Origin: an uncultured Ruminiclostridium sp.
Lineage (GTDB): Bacteria; Bacillota; Clostridia; Oscillospirales; Ruminococcaceae
Assembly: GCA_934454635.1 (NCBI GenBank)
Contig: CAKSFR010000003.1
Location: forward strand, 147,347 to 211,346
DNA length: 64,000 nt
Direction of reading: 5' to 3'
Below are positions 27,876 through 36,338 of the stretch, piece by piece (within the stretch, counting starts at the first letter, position 1; each line of letters starts with the position of its first letter). The notes below the pieces were generated by a model. It ran no database searches, was not told where the DNA came from, and saw nothing but the letters and a program-made list of their open reading frames with translations. A program made the position numbers and the translations under genes.

Positions 27876-29096
27876 TTATCCCAGCGCTGCCGCGTAGGCT
27901 GTAGAAAATGCTATCTGGAGATTAAATCCGCCCGTAAATCCCGTAACGTCGATTATTTCACCCGCAAAATAAAGTCCGGGGATTATCTTCGATTCCATCG
28001 TTTTCGGGTTTATTTCCTTAACGGAAATTCCGCCGTCGGTTATTATCGCCTCGGCTATCGGTCGGTAGGCTGTCACGGAAAGCGAGAAGTCCTTTATATT
28101 TGTGAGAAGCCTGCGGCGCTCCTCGCGCGTTACGGAGTTGCACTGTTTTTCGGGGGGGATCCCGCACTTTTCAAGCAGCGGGAGAATGATTTTTTCGGGG
28201 AGCAGCTTACGCAGCGAGTTATCGAGCTGCATATTCTTTCGTTCGGAGAAATCGCGGAGAATACGGCTGTCAAGCTGTTCTTCGGAAAGCGCGGGCTTTA
28301 GGTCGATATGCGCGGTATAGCGCCCCTCGCGTATCTCGTCCATGCGCGAGCTTGCGATCAGCACGAGCGGTCCCGATAAGCCGAAGTGTGTAAAAAGCAT
28401 TTCGCCCTGTTCGCGGAAAATTTCTTTGTTTTTCTCACTGTCGCGGACGGAAAAAGCAACGTTTTTCAGGCTAAGCCCCATCATGCGCGAGCAGTCCTCG
28501 GCGGTTTCAAGCGGAACGAGCGAGGGCTTGAGCGGCGTTACGGTGTGACCTAGCCGCTTAGCCATGCGATAGCCGTCGCCGGTCGAACCCGTAACGGGGT
28601 ACGAGAGTCCTCCCGTGGCGAGGATTATTTTTGCTGCGCGGTGAGCGCCCCGGTTCGTCTTTACACCGACAGCGCGTCCCTCCTCTGTCAGAATATCCTC
28701 GGCGCGCTCGCGGAGCAAAGTGACCCCAAGGCGCTTCATTTTAAAAAAAAGCGCGTCCACAATATCATACGCCTTATCCGAAACGGGGAAAACGCGGTTT
28801 CCCCGTTCGGTTTTAAGCGGAACACCCTCGCCCTCGAAAAAATTCATCACGTCAGACGGCGAACACATCGAAAGCGCGCTGTACAGAAAGCGCGGATTTC
28901 GCGGAATATTTTTCATGACCGCGTCACAGTCGCAGTTGTTGGTGAGATTGCAGCGGCCTTTTCCCGTAATTGCAAGTTTTCTGCCTACTTTTTCGTTCGG
29001 TTCGATAACCGCAGTTCTCATGCCGAGCTGTGCGGAGTTTATCGCAGCAAACATTCCTGCCGCGCCCGCACCTATAATAATAACGTCAAAATCCAT
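27876..29096 (-). CDS. NAD(P)/FAD-dependent oxidoreductase, HI0933/BaiN-like
   Basis: This 406-residue flavoprotein begins with the dinucleotide-binding motif VIIIGAGAAGMFAAINSA. It carries GRKLAITGKGRCNLTN (residues ~40-55), ATGGLSYPVTGSTGDGY and a C-terminal GLYFAGEIIDVTGFTGGFNLQIAFSTAYAAALG typical of the HI0933 family. Related clostridial enzymes include BaiN-type reductases, but substrate cannot be assigned from sequence. AGAGGA precedes the start. Confidence 0.88.
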   Translation of the reverse strand: MDFDVIIIGAGAAGMFAAINSAQLGMRTAVIEPNEKVGRKLAITGKGRCNLTNNCDCDAVMKNIPRNPRFLYSALSMCSPSDVMNFFEGEGVPLKTERGNRVFPVSDKAYDIVDALFFKMKRLGVTLLRERAEDILTEEGRAVGVKTNRGAHRAAKIILATGGLSYPVTGSTGDGYRMAKRLGHTVTPLKPSLVPLETAEDCSRMMGLSLKNVAFSVRDSEKNKEIFREQGEMLFTHFGLSGPLVLIASSRMDEIREGRYTAHIDLKPALSEEQLDSRILRDFSERKNMQLDNSLRKLLPEKIILPLLEKCGIPPEKQCNSVTREERRRLLTNIKDFSLSVTAYRPIAEAIITDGGISVKEINPKTMESKIIPGLYFAGEIIDVTGFTGGFNLQIAFSTAYAAALG

Positions 29097-29128
29097 ATTT
29101 TTTCCTCTGATATTTTTGCTGTCCTACA

Positions 29129-29157
29129 ATTTTACCACAAAAGGCTGAGTTTGGCAA
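29129..29157 (-). promoter_or_regulatory. Promoter of the flavoprotein gene
   Basis: On the minus strand, TTGCCA (29157-29152) and TAAAAT (29134-29129) are 17 bp apart. It diverges from the RpiR gene promoter. Confidence 0.65.
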
Positions 29158-29201
29158 GTGTTTTTTGGTACTTTTATTTTTGCAGGAATGGTGAAAATGT
29201 C

Positions 29202-29230
29202 TTGCATTTTTTCGATGAATATAGTATACT
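29202..29230 (+). promoter_or_regulatory. Promoter of the RpiR-family regulator gene
   Basis: TTGCAT (29202-29207) and TATACT (29225-29230) have a 17-bp spacer, 45 bases before the start codon. The spacer and -10 area are AT-rich. Confidence 0.7.
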
Positions 29231-29274
29231 GTAAATTGTGTGTTAGCGAGGATTTCGGAGGAGGCAGGTAATTC

Positions 29275-30138
29275 ATGCAGAACAGTCTTATTGCGGACAT
29301 TGAAAGCAAGATGCCCGGTTTTTCCAAGAGTCAGAAGTATCTGGCAGGATTTATAATCGAACATTACGAAAAGGCGGCGTTTATGACTGCGGCAAAGCTC
29401 GGAGCAGCGGTAAACGTAAGCGAGAGCACGGTCGTGCGCTTTGCGATAGAGATGGGCTTTGAGGGCTATCCCGAAATGCAGAAAGCGCTTCAGAATTACA
29501 GCAAGAACCGCCTTACTTCCGTTCAGCGGCTTGACATCGCGAGCGACAGGCTGGGCGGCGGAAACCTTATAAAAAATGTGTTTACACAGGACATGGAGCG
29601 GCTTCGGGTCACTCTTGAAAATATTTCCGAGGAGAACTTCAACGCGGCTGTTGACCGCATTTTCGAGGCGGAAAAGATATACATTTTCGGCGCGATGAGC
29701 AGCAGTGTGCTTTCGCGGTTTTTGTACAACTACTTCAGCCTTGCGTTTGACAACGTGATATACGTTGAACCTATCAACACCAGTGGAATTCTTCAGCAGC
29801 TTATACGCGTAGGCAGCCGCGACGTCATGATTTCGCTTTCTTTCCCGCGTTATTCAAAAAACACGCTTAATGCGACAGTATACGCAAAAAAGTGCGGTGC
29901 GAATATTATCGCGATAACTGACAGCCAGACCTCGCCGCTTGCGGAATACGCTGACGAGTTGCTTCTCGCCAAAAGCGATATGGTAAGCTTTGCGGACAGT
30001 CTTGTTGCGCCGCTCAGTCTTATAAACGCGCTGCTTGTTGCAGTGGGAATGCGCTGTCGCCCGAAGCTTGAAAAGACGCTTGAAAAGCTCGAAGAAATGC
30101 TCGACGAGAACGAAGCGTACAAAAAGGACGACAACTGA
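29275..30138 (+). CDS. MurR/RpiR-family transcriptional regulator
   Basis: This 287-residue protein has an N-terminal helix-turn-helix domain (about 1-77; AAKLGAAVNVSESTVVRFAIEMGFEGYPEMQKAL) and a C-terminal SIS sugar-phosphate-binding domain (~115-250; IYIFGAMSSSVLSRFLYNYF, MISLSFPRYSKNTLNATVYAKKCGANIIAITD). Family members sense phosphosugars and control nearby catabolic genes. No sugar genes are adjacent, so its target is not apparent. GGAGGAGG lies before the start. Confidence 0.9.
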   Translation: MQNSLIADIESKMPGFSKSQKYLAGFIIEHYEKAAFMTAAKLGAAVNVSESTVVRFAIEMGFEGYPEMQKALQNYSKNRLTSVQRLDIASDRLGGGNLIKNVFTQDMERLRVTLENISEENFNAAVDRIFEAEKIYIFGAMSSSVLSRFLYNYFSLAFDNVIYVEPINTSGILQQLIRVGSRDVMISLSFPRYSKNTLNATVYAKKCGANIIAITDSQTSPLAEYADELLLAKSDMVSFADSLVAPLSLINALLVAVGMRCRPKLEKTLEKLEEMLDENEAYKKDDN

Positions 30139-30146
30139 ACATAAGG

Positions 30147-30192
30147 GCCGCTTCCGAATGTGCGTCGGGGGCGGCTTTCAATTTCTTGATTT
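30147..30192 (+). terminator. Terminator after the RpiR gene
   Basis: GCCGCTTCCGA pairs with TCGGGGGCGGC (11 bp with G-U) around a 7-base loop and is followed by a T-rich run. It is the start of the 518-base repeat-filled gap that runs to 30656. Confidence 0.65.
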
Positions 30193-30216
30193 TTTTGCAG
30201 CGCTTTGCGAAACGCC

Positions 30217-30340
30217 GCGGTACGGGGATAGTGCACGTCCGCGCGGCGCGCGGTTTTGGCGAAGCCAAAACCGTTTTTGGGCGGCGAAGCCGCCCAAAGG
30301 CTGCTTTTGCCTGCGGCAAAAGCAGCCGCGCCGCGCGGAC
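30217..30340 (+). repeat. GC-rich cloverleaf element 2
   Basis: The outer stem 30237-30250 pairs over 14 bp with 30327-30340. The three hairpins inside are 30251-30273 (CGGTTTTGGCGAAGCCAAAA core), 30276-30298 (GGGCGGCGAAGCCGCCC) and 30300-30326 (GCTTTTGCCTGCGGCAAAAGC). The left flank CTTTGCGAAACGCCGCGG ... GGGGATAGTGC matches the other copies. From 30341 to 30525 I see only a short GCAGGC/GCCTGC inverted repeat. Confidence 0.88.
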
Positions 30341-30525
30341 CCCGCCGATTAGCCGTTCGTATGCCGGTATAATGGGCGCTGTGGCTGAATCGGTAGCGAG
30401 TATTGCTTTCCTACAAAAGAGGAAGCGGGTGGGAGATTAAGCGGCGCACCTGTCCGTTTACAGCAGGCTTCGGCGTAAGCGGATACGCCCGCCTGCTGCT
30501 CCCGGCACACTTTCTGCTTTCTAGG

Positions 30526-30640
30526 GGGGGCGGGGCGCACGCCGCGCGTTTGACGCAGTCAAACGCGCGCGAAGCGGCGGCGAAGCCGCCGCTTCTGCCG
30601 CGTTTCAGCTTCGCTGAAACGCGGCGCGTGCGCCCCGCCC
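30526..30640 (+). repeat. GC-rich cloverleaf element 3 (different stem sequences)
   Basis: The outer stem 30529-30542 pairs over 14 bp with 30626-30639. The hairpins are 30543-30569 (CGCGTTTGAC/GTCAAACGCG), 30571-30595 (GAAGCGGCGG/CCGCCGCTTC) and 30597-30625 (GCCGCGTTTCAG/CTGAAACGCGGC), joined by single bases. Most arm sequences differ from those of elements 2, 4 and 5, but the layout is the same. It ends 17 bases before the tmcAL stop. Confidence 0.88.
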
Positions 30641-30656
30641 GTTCGCTTTGGCTTTT

Positions 30657-31817
30657 TTACGGCAGAATGACGGGCTTGGAGGTGAAATCCATTCCGCAGA
30701 CGCGCTTGTTTTCAAAAGCGAGTGCGTACAGGTCGCCGCACTGCGCTTCAATGTGAGCCTGGCGGCGCTCTCGGACGCCTTTTTCGGCGAGTGCTTTGAG
30801 CGAGGTGTCGGCGGGGAGCGTAAGATTTGCCGCGGAGAGAATTTCGCGCCCCTTGGCGTTCATGCCGAGAATGTGAATGTAGGCGGGTTCGCCCCTGAGG
30901 TCGGTTTTGCGTATGCCGAGAAAGCATGATAGGATAATGCGGCGGATACGCGCCATAGTGTAGCGTTTGGTTTTGGTGAGCAGGAACAGCTCGGCAAGGC
31001 TGCGGGAAACGCGGGCAGCCTTGTAGATGCGGTTCTCAAGCCCGATAAGAACGTTTGGAGTTTTCTCGATTTCAGCTTTGGACATTGTACGCAGCTTTGC
31101 AAGAATTGCCGTTTCAAGCCGCCTGATATCCGCAGTTTCGGCGGAAAAAGGCTCGGGAAGAAACTCGTCGGCACTTTTTCCGTTCAGGATAATATGGCGG
31201 ATTTTTGACGCGCTTGCGATATTTCCGCAGGTCTCGTGACTGTCGTGACCTGCTCCGCTTCGCGCGATCGTTACGGGAGAAATGCTGCTGCCAAGCTCTC
31301 CGAGAGCTTTGAGGTATTCGACTGCGAGAGTATTGTTCGGCGTTGTGAGCGCGTCGATGATGTCTTTTTCATAATATTTTTCAATAGTTTTTTGCAGGGC
31401 GGTGGGAAAGCTGTCGCCGCGGCGCATCAGCGAGTAGAAATCCTCGGTCTGTTGGCAATAGAGAACCGCTCCTGCGGTTTCCTGAAGCAGGTCGATATCT
31501 CCGCATTCGCTCCCGAAGCTCAGCAGATCCACGCAGCCGAGCGCGTCGAGCAGCGAAACCGCTCCGCGCGCGAATTGCTCTGCGCTCGCAAGGGCGTACG
31601 CGGCCGGCAGCTCTATTACGAGGTCAACACCGTTTCTGAGCGCGGTTTCGGCGCGCTTGTATTTATCGGTGATAGCTGCGTCGCCGCGTTGCGTGAAATT
31701 TCCGCTCATTACGGCGACGATATGCGTTGCGCCGAATTTTTCTTTTGTTTCATCAATGTGCAGCTTGTGACCGTTATGAAACGGGTTATATTCCGCAACA
31801 ATTCCACAGATTTTCAT
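30657..31817 (-). CDS. tmcAL: tRNA(Met) cytidine acetate ligase
   Basis: This protein has 386 residues from the ATG at 31817 (GGAGG 5 bases upstream). The nucleotidyltransferase N-terminus GIVAEYNPFHNGHKLHI carries the HIGH-like motif. SGNFTQRGDAAITDKYKRAETAL and VIELPAAYALASAEQFARGAV are diagnostic for the TmcAL/YlbM family. It uses ATP and acetate to make N4-acetylcytidine in elongator tRNA-Met. That its neighbour across the divergent promoters is acetate kinase is suggestive but may be chance. Confidence 0.93.
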   Translation of the reverse strand: MKICGIVAEYNPFHNGHKLHIDETKEKFGATHIVAVMSGNFTQRGDAAITDKYKRAETALRNGVDLVIELPAAYALASAEQFARGAVSLLDALGCVDLLSFGSECGDIDLLQETAGAVLYCQQTEDFYSLMRRGDSFPTALQKTIEKYYEKDIIDALTTPNNTLAVEYLKALGELGSSISPVTIARSGAGHDSHETCGNIASASKIRHIILNGKSADEFLPEPFSAETADIRRLETAILAKLRTMSKAEIEKTPNVLIGLENRIYKAARVSRSLAELFLLTKTKRYTMARIRRIILSCFLGIRKTDLRGEPAYIHILGMNAKGREILSAANLTLPADTSLKALAEKGVRERRQAHIEAQCGDLYALAFENKRVCGMDFTSKPVILP

Positions 31818-31999
31818 ACGAACCTCCATTATATTAAAACGATGTTTATCTAAATCAGTATTCAATATATAATATAACATAAATGCCGTTCTTTTTTCAA
31901 GTATTTTGACATTTTTTAGCTGATAAGGCGAATATCAAGTGTCAAAAATCCCTTAAAACAGATATTTTTAAATTTATCGGCAATTTTTCGCCAAAAGAC

Positions 32000-32026
32000 T
32001 TGATTTTTTTCGGATTATGGTATAAA
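32000..32026 (+). promoter_or_regulatory. Possible promoter of ackA
   Basis: An extended -10 (TGGTATAAA, -10 at 32021-32026) follows a TTGATT at 32000-32005 with a short 15-bp spacer, 42 bases before the start codon. It is weaker than the other promoters in this window. Confidence 0.4.
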
Positions 32027-32067
32027 ATTATTAGGTTGGAACTTATTTTTACGAAAGGGTAATCGCT

Positions 32068-33267
32068 ATGAACATTTTAGTTATCAATGCCGGCAGCTCG
32101 TCGCTGAAATATCAGCTTATCGACATGACCGACGAAAAAGTAATCGCAAAGGGCAACTGCGAAAGAATAGGTATCGGCGGACATATCAGTCACAAGACCT
32201 TCGACGGCAGAACTGTTTCCGAGGACTGCGAATTTCCGACCCATACCGAGGCTTTTGAAAAGGTTGTTGAGGTTCTCACAAAGGGCGACGCTTCCGTTAT
32301 CAAGAGCATGGACGAAATCTCCGCAGTAGGACACAGAATTGTCCAGGGCGCGGAAGTTTTCGATAAGACCACTCTCGTTACCGACGAGGTTATTCAGAAA
32401 ATTGACGACCTCGCAGAGCTTGCTCCCGTACATAATCACCCTCACGCTCTTGCTTTATGGGCTTGTAAGAAGGTAGTACCCGCAAGCGTTCCTCAGTGCG
32501 TTGTATTCGATACCGCATTCCACCAGACAATGCCCGCAAAGGCATTCATGTTCGGTATGCCCTATGACTGCTACGAAAAGTATCATGTAAGAAAGTACGG
32601 CTTCCACGGTACATCTCACCGTTTCGTTACCGCTGCGCTTGCAGAAAAGCTCGGCAAGGATATCAAGGATCTCAAGATCGTATCCTGTCACTTAGGAAAC
32701 GGCTCGTCTATTACTGCTGTTGACGGCGGCAAGTCTGTTGACACTTCGATGGGCTTCACTCCCCTTGACGGTGTTATAATGGGAACACGCTCAGGCTGTG
32801 TTGACCCCTCTGCTGTAACATTTATTGCAAAGAAGCTCGGCTTATCTCCTGATGAAATGAGCAATTACCTCAATAAGCAGTCCGGCTTCCTCGGTCTTAC
32901 CGGAATTTCCAGCGATAACCGCGACGTTGAAGCTGCCGCAGACAAGGGCGAAGCTCACGCAAAGCTTGTCGGCGATATGCTTACATACGAAATCAAGAAG
33001 TACATTGGTTCGTACACGGCTGCTATGGGAGGACTTGACGCGGTTATCTTTACAGGCGGTATCGGCGAGAACGCCGACAAGGTTCGCTCGGGCGCCTGCG
33101 AGAACATGGAATACTTCGGAATCAAGCTCGACGAGGAGCTTAACGCAAAGGTTCACGGCGACTTTGTAAAAATCTCCACGGAAGATTCCAAGACCCAGGT
33201 ATGGGTAGTTCCCACAAACGAAGAGCTTCTCATTGCAAGAGACACGAAAGAGCTTTGCGGGCTTTAA
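32068..33267 (+). CDS. ackA: Acetate kinase
   Basis: This 399-residue protein has normal family length and all expected blocks: VINAGSSSLKYQLID at the start, KYGFHGTSHRFV, SCHLGNGSSITAV, GVIMGTRSG and IFTGGIGENADKVR. It interconverts acetyl phosphate plus ADP and acetate plus ATP, the last energy-yielding step of acetate fermentation. GAAAGGG precedes the start. Codons are less GC-ending than in neighbouring genes, which fits high expression. pta is not next to it. A clear terminator follows. Confidence 0.98.
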   Translation: MNILVINAGSSSLKYQLIDMTDEKVIAKGNCERIGIGGHISHKTFDGRTVSEDCEFPTHTEAFEKVVEVLTKGDASVIKSMDEISAVGHRIVQGAEVFDKTTLVTDEVIQKIDDLAELAPVHNHPHALALWACKKVVPASVPQCVVFDTAFHQTMPAKAFMFGMPYDCYEKYHVRKYGFHGTSHRFVTAALAEKLGKDIKDLKIVSCHLGNGSSITAVDGGKSVDTSMGFTPLDGVIMGTRSGCVDPSAVTFIAKKLGLSPDEMSNYLNKQSGFLGLTGISSDNRDVEAAADKGEAHAKLVGDMLTYEIKKYIGSYTAAMGGLDAVIFTGGIGENADKVRSGACENMEYFGIKLDEELNAKVHGDFVKISTEDSKTQVWVVPTNEELLIARDTKELCGL

Positions 33268-33283
33268 TCCGTAACATACAATT

Positions 33284-33325
33284 AAACGGTCACAAGACTA
33301 AGGTTTTGTGACCGTTTTTCTTTTT
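33284..33325 (+). terminator. Terminator of ackA
   Basis: ACGGTCACAA and TTGTGACCGT form a 10-bp stem with a T-rich tail (TTTTTCTTTTT). Confidence 0.85.
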
Positions 33326-33345
33326 CAAAAAGCAAACGTTGTTTG

Positions 33346-33511
33346 CTTCGCGGCTTTCAATTTCTCCGCAATATCCCGTGCTTTGACAAACGCCGCGGTT
33401 CGGGGATAGTGCGACGTGCGCGGCGCGCGATTTTGGCTGCACCAAAATCGCCTGCGGGCGGCTTCGCCGCCCACCCTGCTTTTGCCTGCGGCAAAAGCAG
33501 GCGCGCCGCGC
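33346..33511 (+). repeat. GC-rich cloverleaf element 4 (tandem pair, left copy)
   Basis: The outer stem 33418-33428 pairs with 33501-33511 (GCGCGGCGCGC/GCGCGCCGCGC). The hairpins are 33429-33449 (GATTTTGGctgcaCCAAAATC), 33456-33472 (GGGCGGCTTCGCCGCCC) and 33476-33500 (CTGCTTTTGCCTGCGGCAAA core). The 166 bases are repeated at 33661-33826 with 5 mismatches, including about 70 bases of unstructured lead-in that is also conserved. Confidence 0.92.
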
Positions 33512-33660
33512 TGTCGTGGGGCAGCGGACGTTGAGGGGAGCAGGCGGCTTGAGCGAAGCGAAAGCCGCGCAATGTGCGTAAGAGCAGTGCATATCACGGT
33601 CGAAGTTTCTGTTTGATCATGCGCGGCAGCGGACATTGCTCGGTGCAAAAAGCCTTACGG

Positions 33661-33826
33661 CTTCGCGGCTTTCAATTTCTCCGCAATATCCCGCACTTTG
33701 CCAAACGCCGCAGTTCGGGGATAGTGCGACGTGCGCGGCGCGCGATTTTGGCTGCGCCAAAATCGCCTGCGGGCGGCTTCGCCGCCCACCCTGCTTTTGC
33801 CTGCGGCAAAAGCAGGCGCGCCGCGC
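33661..33826 (+). repeat. GC-rich cloverleaf element 5 (tandem pair, right copy)
   Basis: This copy matches 33346-33511 at 161 of 166 bases. One difference (CACC to CGCC in the first hairpin loop) leaves the stem intact. It is followed by a further hairpin, CCTCCGCCGCAGGCGGAGG (about 33835-33853), which already lies inside the end of the next gene. The stretch 33512-33660 between the copies holds no gene; it has a short TTGAGCGAAGCGAAAGCC motif. Confidence 0.92.
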
Positions 33827-33829
33827 GCT

Positions 33830-35338
33830 TTAGCCCTCCGCCGCAGGCGGAGGAGCGCTGTTTTTGACAGCCTGCCCCAGCTTCAGCGCTGAAAAGCTGT
33901 CATTGGCGGCGTCGTTTTTCTCTTCGTCAACATCCTCGCGCGCTTCGGAAATCACACTGCTGAGCGTTTTGGGCTTGGCAGGAAACTCGGGCTGAGTTTC
34001 GTCGTCCGCCGTAATAAGCGAATTTACGCTCTGCTCCATGTTATCGTCAAAATGCTCAAGATAGCGCTTGGCAATGTCCTGAATAGGCTTATATGCCGGT
34101 TCTTCCGAGGCAAGAACGTTTTTGAAAGCTTCCTTGATTCGCACGTCGGTCACATATTGCATACGCTCTGCGATGTAACGATAGGTCGGCGCGAGCGTCG
34201 GGGTGTTCAGCAGGGAAATGGCAAAGCTTATAAAACGCTGCTTGTCCTTATATTGCAGGTAGTTGCAGGCGTAAACTATGCTTTCGTAATAATTTGCCGA
34301 AATTATGTATTTTCCTTCGCACATTGTCTCACCGCTTATAAGCAGGTCGAGCTGTTCGTTGGTGAGCTCGGTGATTGCAAATGCGGAAGCCAGCATTTCC
34401 GCGTCCGGATACTGCTCTGCGTTGTGCACGATAGATTCGGGCAGACTTCTTACAGAATGTTTAGAGCTTATTGTTTTATCGGCTTTGCGGCAGAGTTCTT
34501 CACGGAAATCAGGCATTGAAAAGCGACGGTTAAGCAAAAAGCTTTCAATCATGCCGCGTGAAAGCTGCTTTATAGGCAGCTTTGCGTACGGACAGGTGAG
34601 CACCGATATATGCTCGTTTCCGTTTTCATCCGTCGCATACGCAGCGTCGCGCAGCGGTTCTATTATAATGCACGGAAACTTTCTTTTAAAAGCGACGGCA
34701 GCCGCTGCGTCGGTATGTCCGCAGAGCAGAGCGGAGAACATTCCCGTCAGATGATATGCGATACCGCCGATCTTTTTTCCGCGCTTAATGCGTTTTATTG
34801 AGGCGGAGATGGATTTTTCGCTGTATGCTGCAAAATTCTGAGTCGGAACAATAAACGGCGGCGAAAAGTCTCTTTCACGGCCGATAATGTGATTAAACGG
34901 CGCTGAACCGTTCAGCTCGTGTTTGACCTGATATGCGTTCCAGAAAAAGTTGCCTGCGCCGTCGGTCGGAACTGTTTTATCGGCGTGTACGACGTAAAGA
35001 CCGTCCGTAAGCAGCTCCATTACAGGCTGAATCGCCGTACCGAGCGGAGCGGATCTTTCAAAAAAATTCTCGCACGCTTCAGTAAGCTTCATGTCGAGCG
35101 ATTTGCCGCATTTGTCGATTGAAACGCTCTGCCATATCTGACGGTTTGAGCTTTCCTCGCCCGTTGTTGAAAAAATATTGACAAGACTGTGCGTGTCTGC
35201 ATAAAGCGTGCGGCGCGTTGTGTGAGGAGCGTGTGTAGTGTCGCAGGTGCCGATTACTCCCGCGCCGTTTATGACGTTTACCAGAATATATTCTCCGAGA
35301 GAATTACGGAGTGATTCCATAATAATTGTTGGCTTCAT
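33830..35338 (-). CDS. Protein of unknown function, 502 residues
   Basis: I do not recognise this protein. It has no signal peptide or membrane helix. An N-terminal half (about 1-300) contains GEYILVNVINGAGVIGTCDTTHAPHTTRR and DKTVPTDGAGNFFWNAYQVK. A middle helical part (~310-420) is rich in EL/YL segments. The acidic, low-complexity tail (~440-502) ends SAPPPAAEG. Those last residues are encoded by the hairpin beside cloverleaf element 5, so the repeat has supplied or altered the end of the gene. AGGGAG precedes the start. It lies downstream of, and is probably co-transcribed with, the YcxB-like gene (gap 20 bases). Confidence 0.75.
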   Translation of the reverse strand: MKPTIIMESLRNSLGEYILVNVINGAGVIGTCDTTHAPHTTRRTLYADTHSLVNIFSTTGEESSNRQIWQSVSIDKCGKSLDMKLTEACENFFERSAPLGTAIQPVMELLTDGLYVVHADKTVPTDGAGNFFWNAYQVKHELNGSAPFNHIIGRERDFSPPFIVPTQNFAAYSEKSISASIKRIKRGKKIGGIAYHLTGMFSALLCGHTDAAAAVAFKRKFPCIIIEPLRDAAYATDENGNEHISVLTCPYAKLPIKQLSRGMIESFLLNRRFSMPDFREELCRKADKTISSKHSVRSLPESIVHNAEQYPDAEMLASAFAITELTNEQLDLLISGETMCEGKYIISANYYESIVYACNYLQYKDKQRFISFAISLLNTPTLAPTYRYIAERMQYVTDVRIKEAFKNVLASEEPAYKPIQDIAKRYLEHFDDNMEQSVNSLITADDETQPEFPAKPKTLSSVISEAREDVDEEKNDAANDSFSALKLGQAVKNSAPPPAAEG

Positions 35339-35358
35339 TTTTTTCTCCCTTTACCGCT

Positions 35359-36222
35359 TTATTTTGCGTCAACTCTTTGTGCGACGAACGTCGAAAGAGC
35401 GATCTGCTGATTTTTTGGGAATATCTGCTTGGGAATCCAGCAGACGGATCCGTCCTTGCAGGCGATAACGATAGTTTCTTTTGTTTCAATGCTGTAGGCA
35501 GCCCTTGTCCACGGTATAAGGTCGGTTCCCGAGAAAACGCAGCGCTCGGTCAGCCCGAAGCCCTCTTTTGCAACGACTATGACCATTTCCTCCGTGGTTG
35601 AAATATCATATTTCAGAAATTCGGAATACCGCATTTTTGCGACTATTCCGCTTATAACATAAATTACCGCGCCTGTACCTATTCCCGCAAAGACAGAAAT
35701 AGGCGCGTAATAGTACCAGCGTTCGGGGAGATTTCCGAGAGTGATATTAAGAACAATAAATACGATAATGCAGACCAACACGCCAGCGGTTATCAGGTGC
35801 CGCCACGCCTTTACATGAACGCGGGCGACATTTCCGGGGTTTATGTCGCGCTCGCCGTATGTACAGCTTGCGGAGAAAGCCTCCTCCGGTACTTCCATTC
35901 CGACGTAGTTATATTTTGGCGGGACGATCCTGCGCTGAAGGCGGCAGACCTCGGGCGTAAGCTGTCCCTCGGCAATGCTGCGGCAGCGAATTACCTGTTC
36001 GCGATCCGCAAAAGAGTTCATGGGAATGAAATATGTCTGTGAATCGTCGGCGACAAGCTGATATCCAGCAGTCGTTTCCGTATATGATTTTATTTTGTTC
36101 CATTCGTATATAGTCGGCACTTCCTCGTTCTGTTCAAACACCGAGAAGTAATCACCGAAAATAAAAGTTCTTGCCGTCTGGCTGACATAAATCTTTTCAC
36201 CGCGCAGCGAATCAAAAGCCAT
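35359..36222 (-). CDS. YcxB-like membrane protein
   Basis: This protein has about 287 residues from the ATG at 36222 (MAFDSLRGEKIYVSQT, GAAAGGA 12 bases upstream). A longer form starting at 36342 is possible but has no ribosome site. Two membrane helices lie at residues ~140-185 (LITAGVLVCIIVFIVLNI; YAPISVFAGIGTGAVIYVI). Both soluble halves end in the same kind of motif: TYFIPMNSF near 67-75 and VCWIPKQIF near 258-266. This pattern is typical of YcxB-like proteins and here duplicated. Function is unknown. Confidence 0.65.
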   Translation of the reverse strand: MAFDSLRGEKIYVSQTARTFIFGDYFSVFEQNEEVPTIYEWNKIKSYTETTAGYQLVADDSQTYFIPMNSFADREQVIRCRSIAEGQLTPEVCRLQRRIVPPKYNYVGMEVPEEAFSASCTYGERDINPGNVARVHVKAWRHLITAGVLVCIIVFIVLNITLGNLPERWYYYAPISVFAGIGTGAVIYVISGIVAKMRYSEFLKYDISTTEEMVIVVAKEGFGLTERCVFSGTDLIPWTRAAYSIETKETIVIACKDGSVCWIPKQIFPKNQQIALSTFVAQRVDAK

Positions 36223-36338
36223 TTGTCCGACCAATCCTTTCAATATGCAGATATGCGGCAGTGCCGCCATAAATATAATATCGGCAGAAATTTCCAAAAC
36301 TGAACAGGACGCCGGAAATTTATTCCGACGCCCTGCGG

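Noticed and set aside
30374..30440. GGGCGCTGTGGCTGAATCGG..., which begins like a tRNA
   Set aside because: No T-arm, acceptor stem or anticodon arm can be completed.
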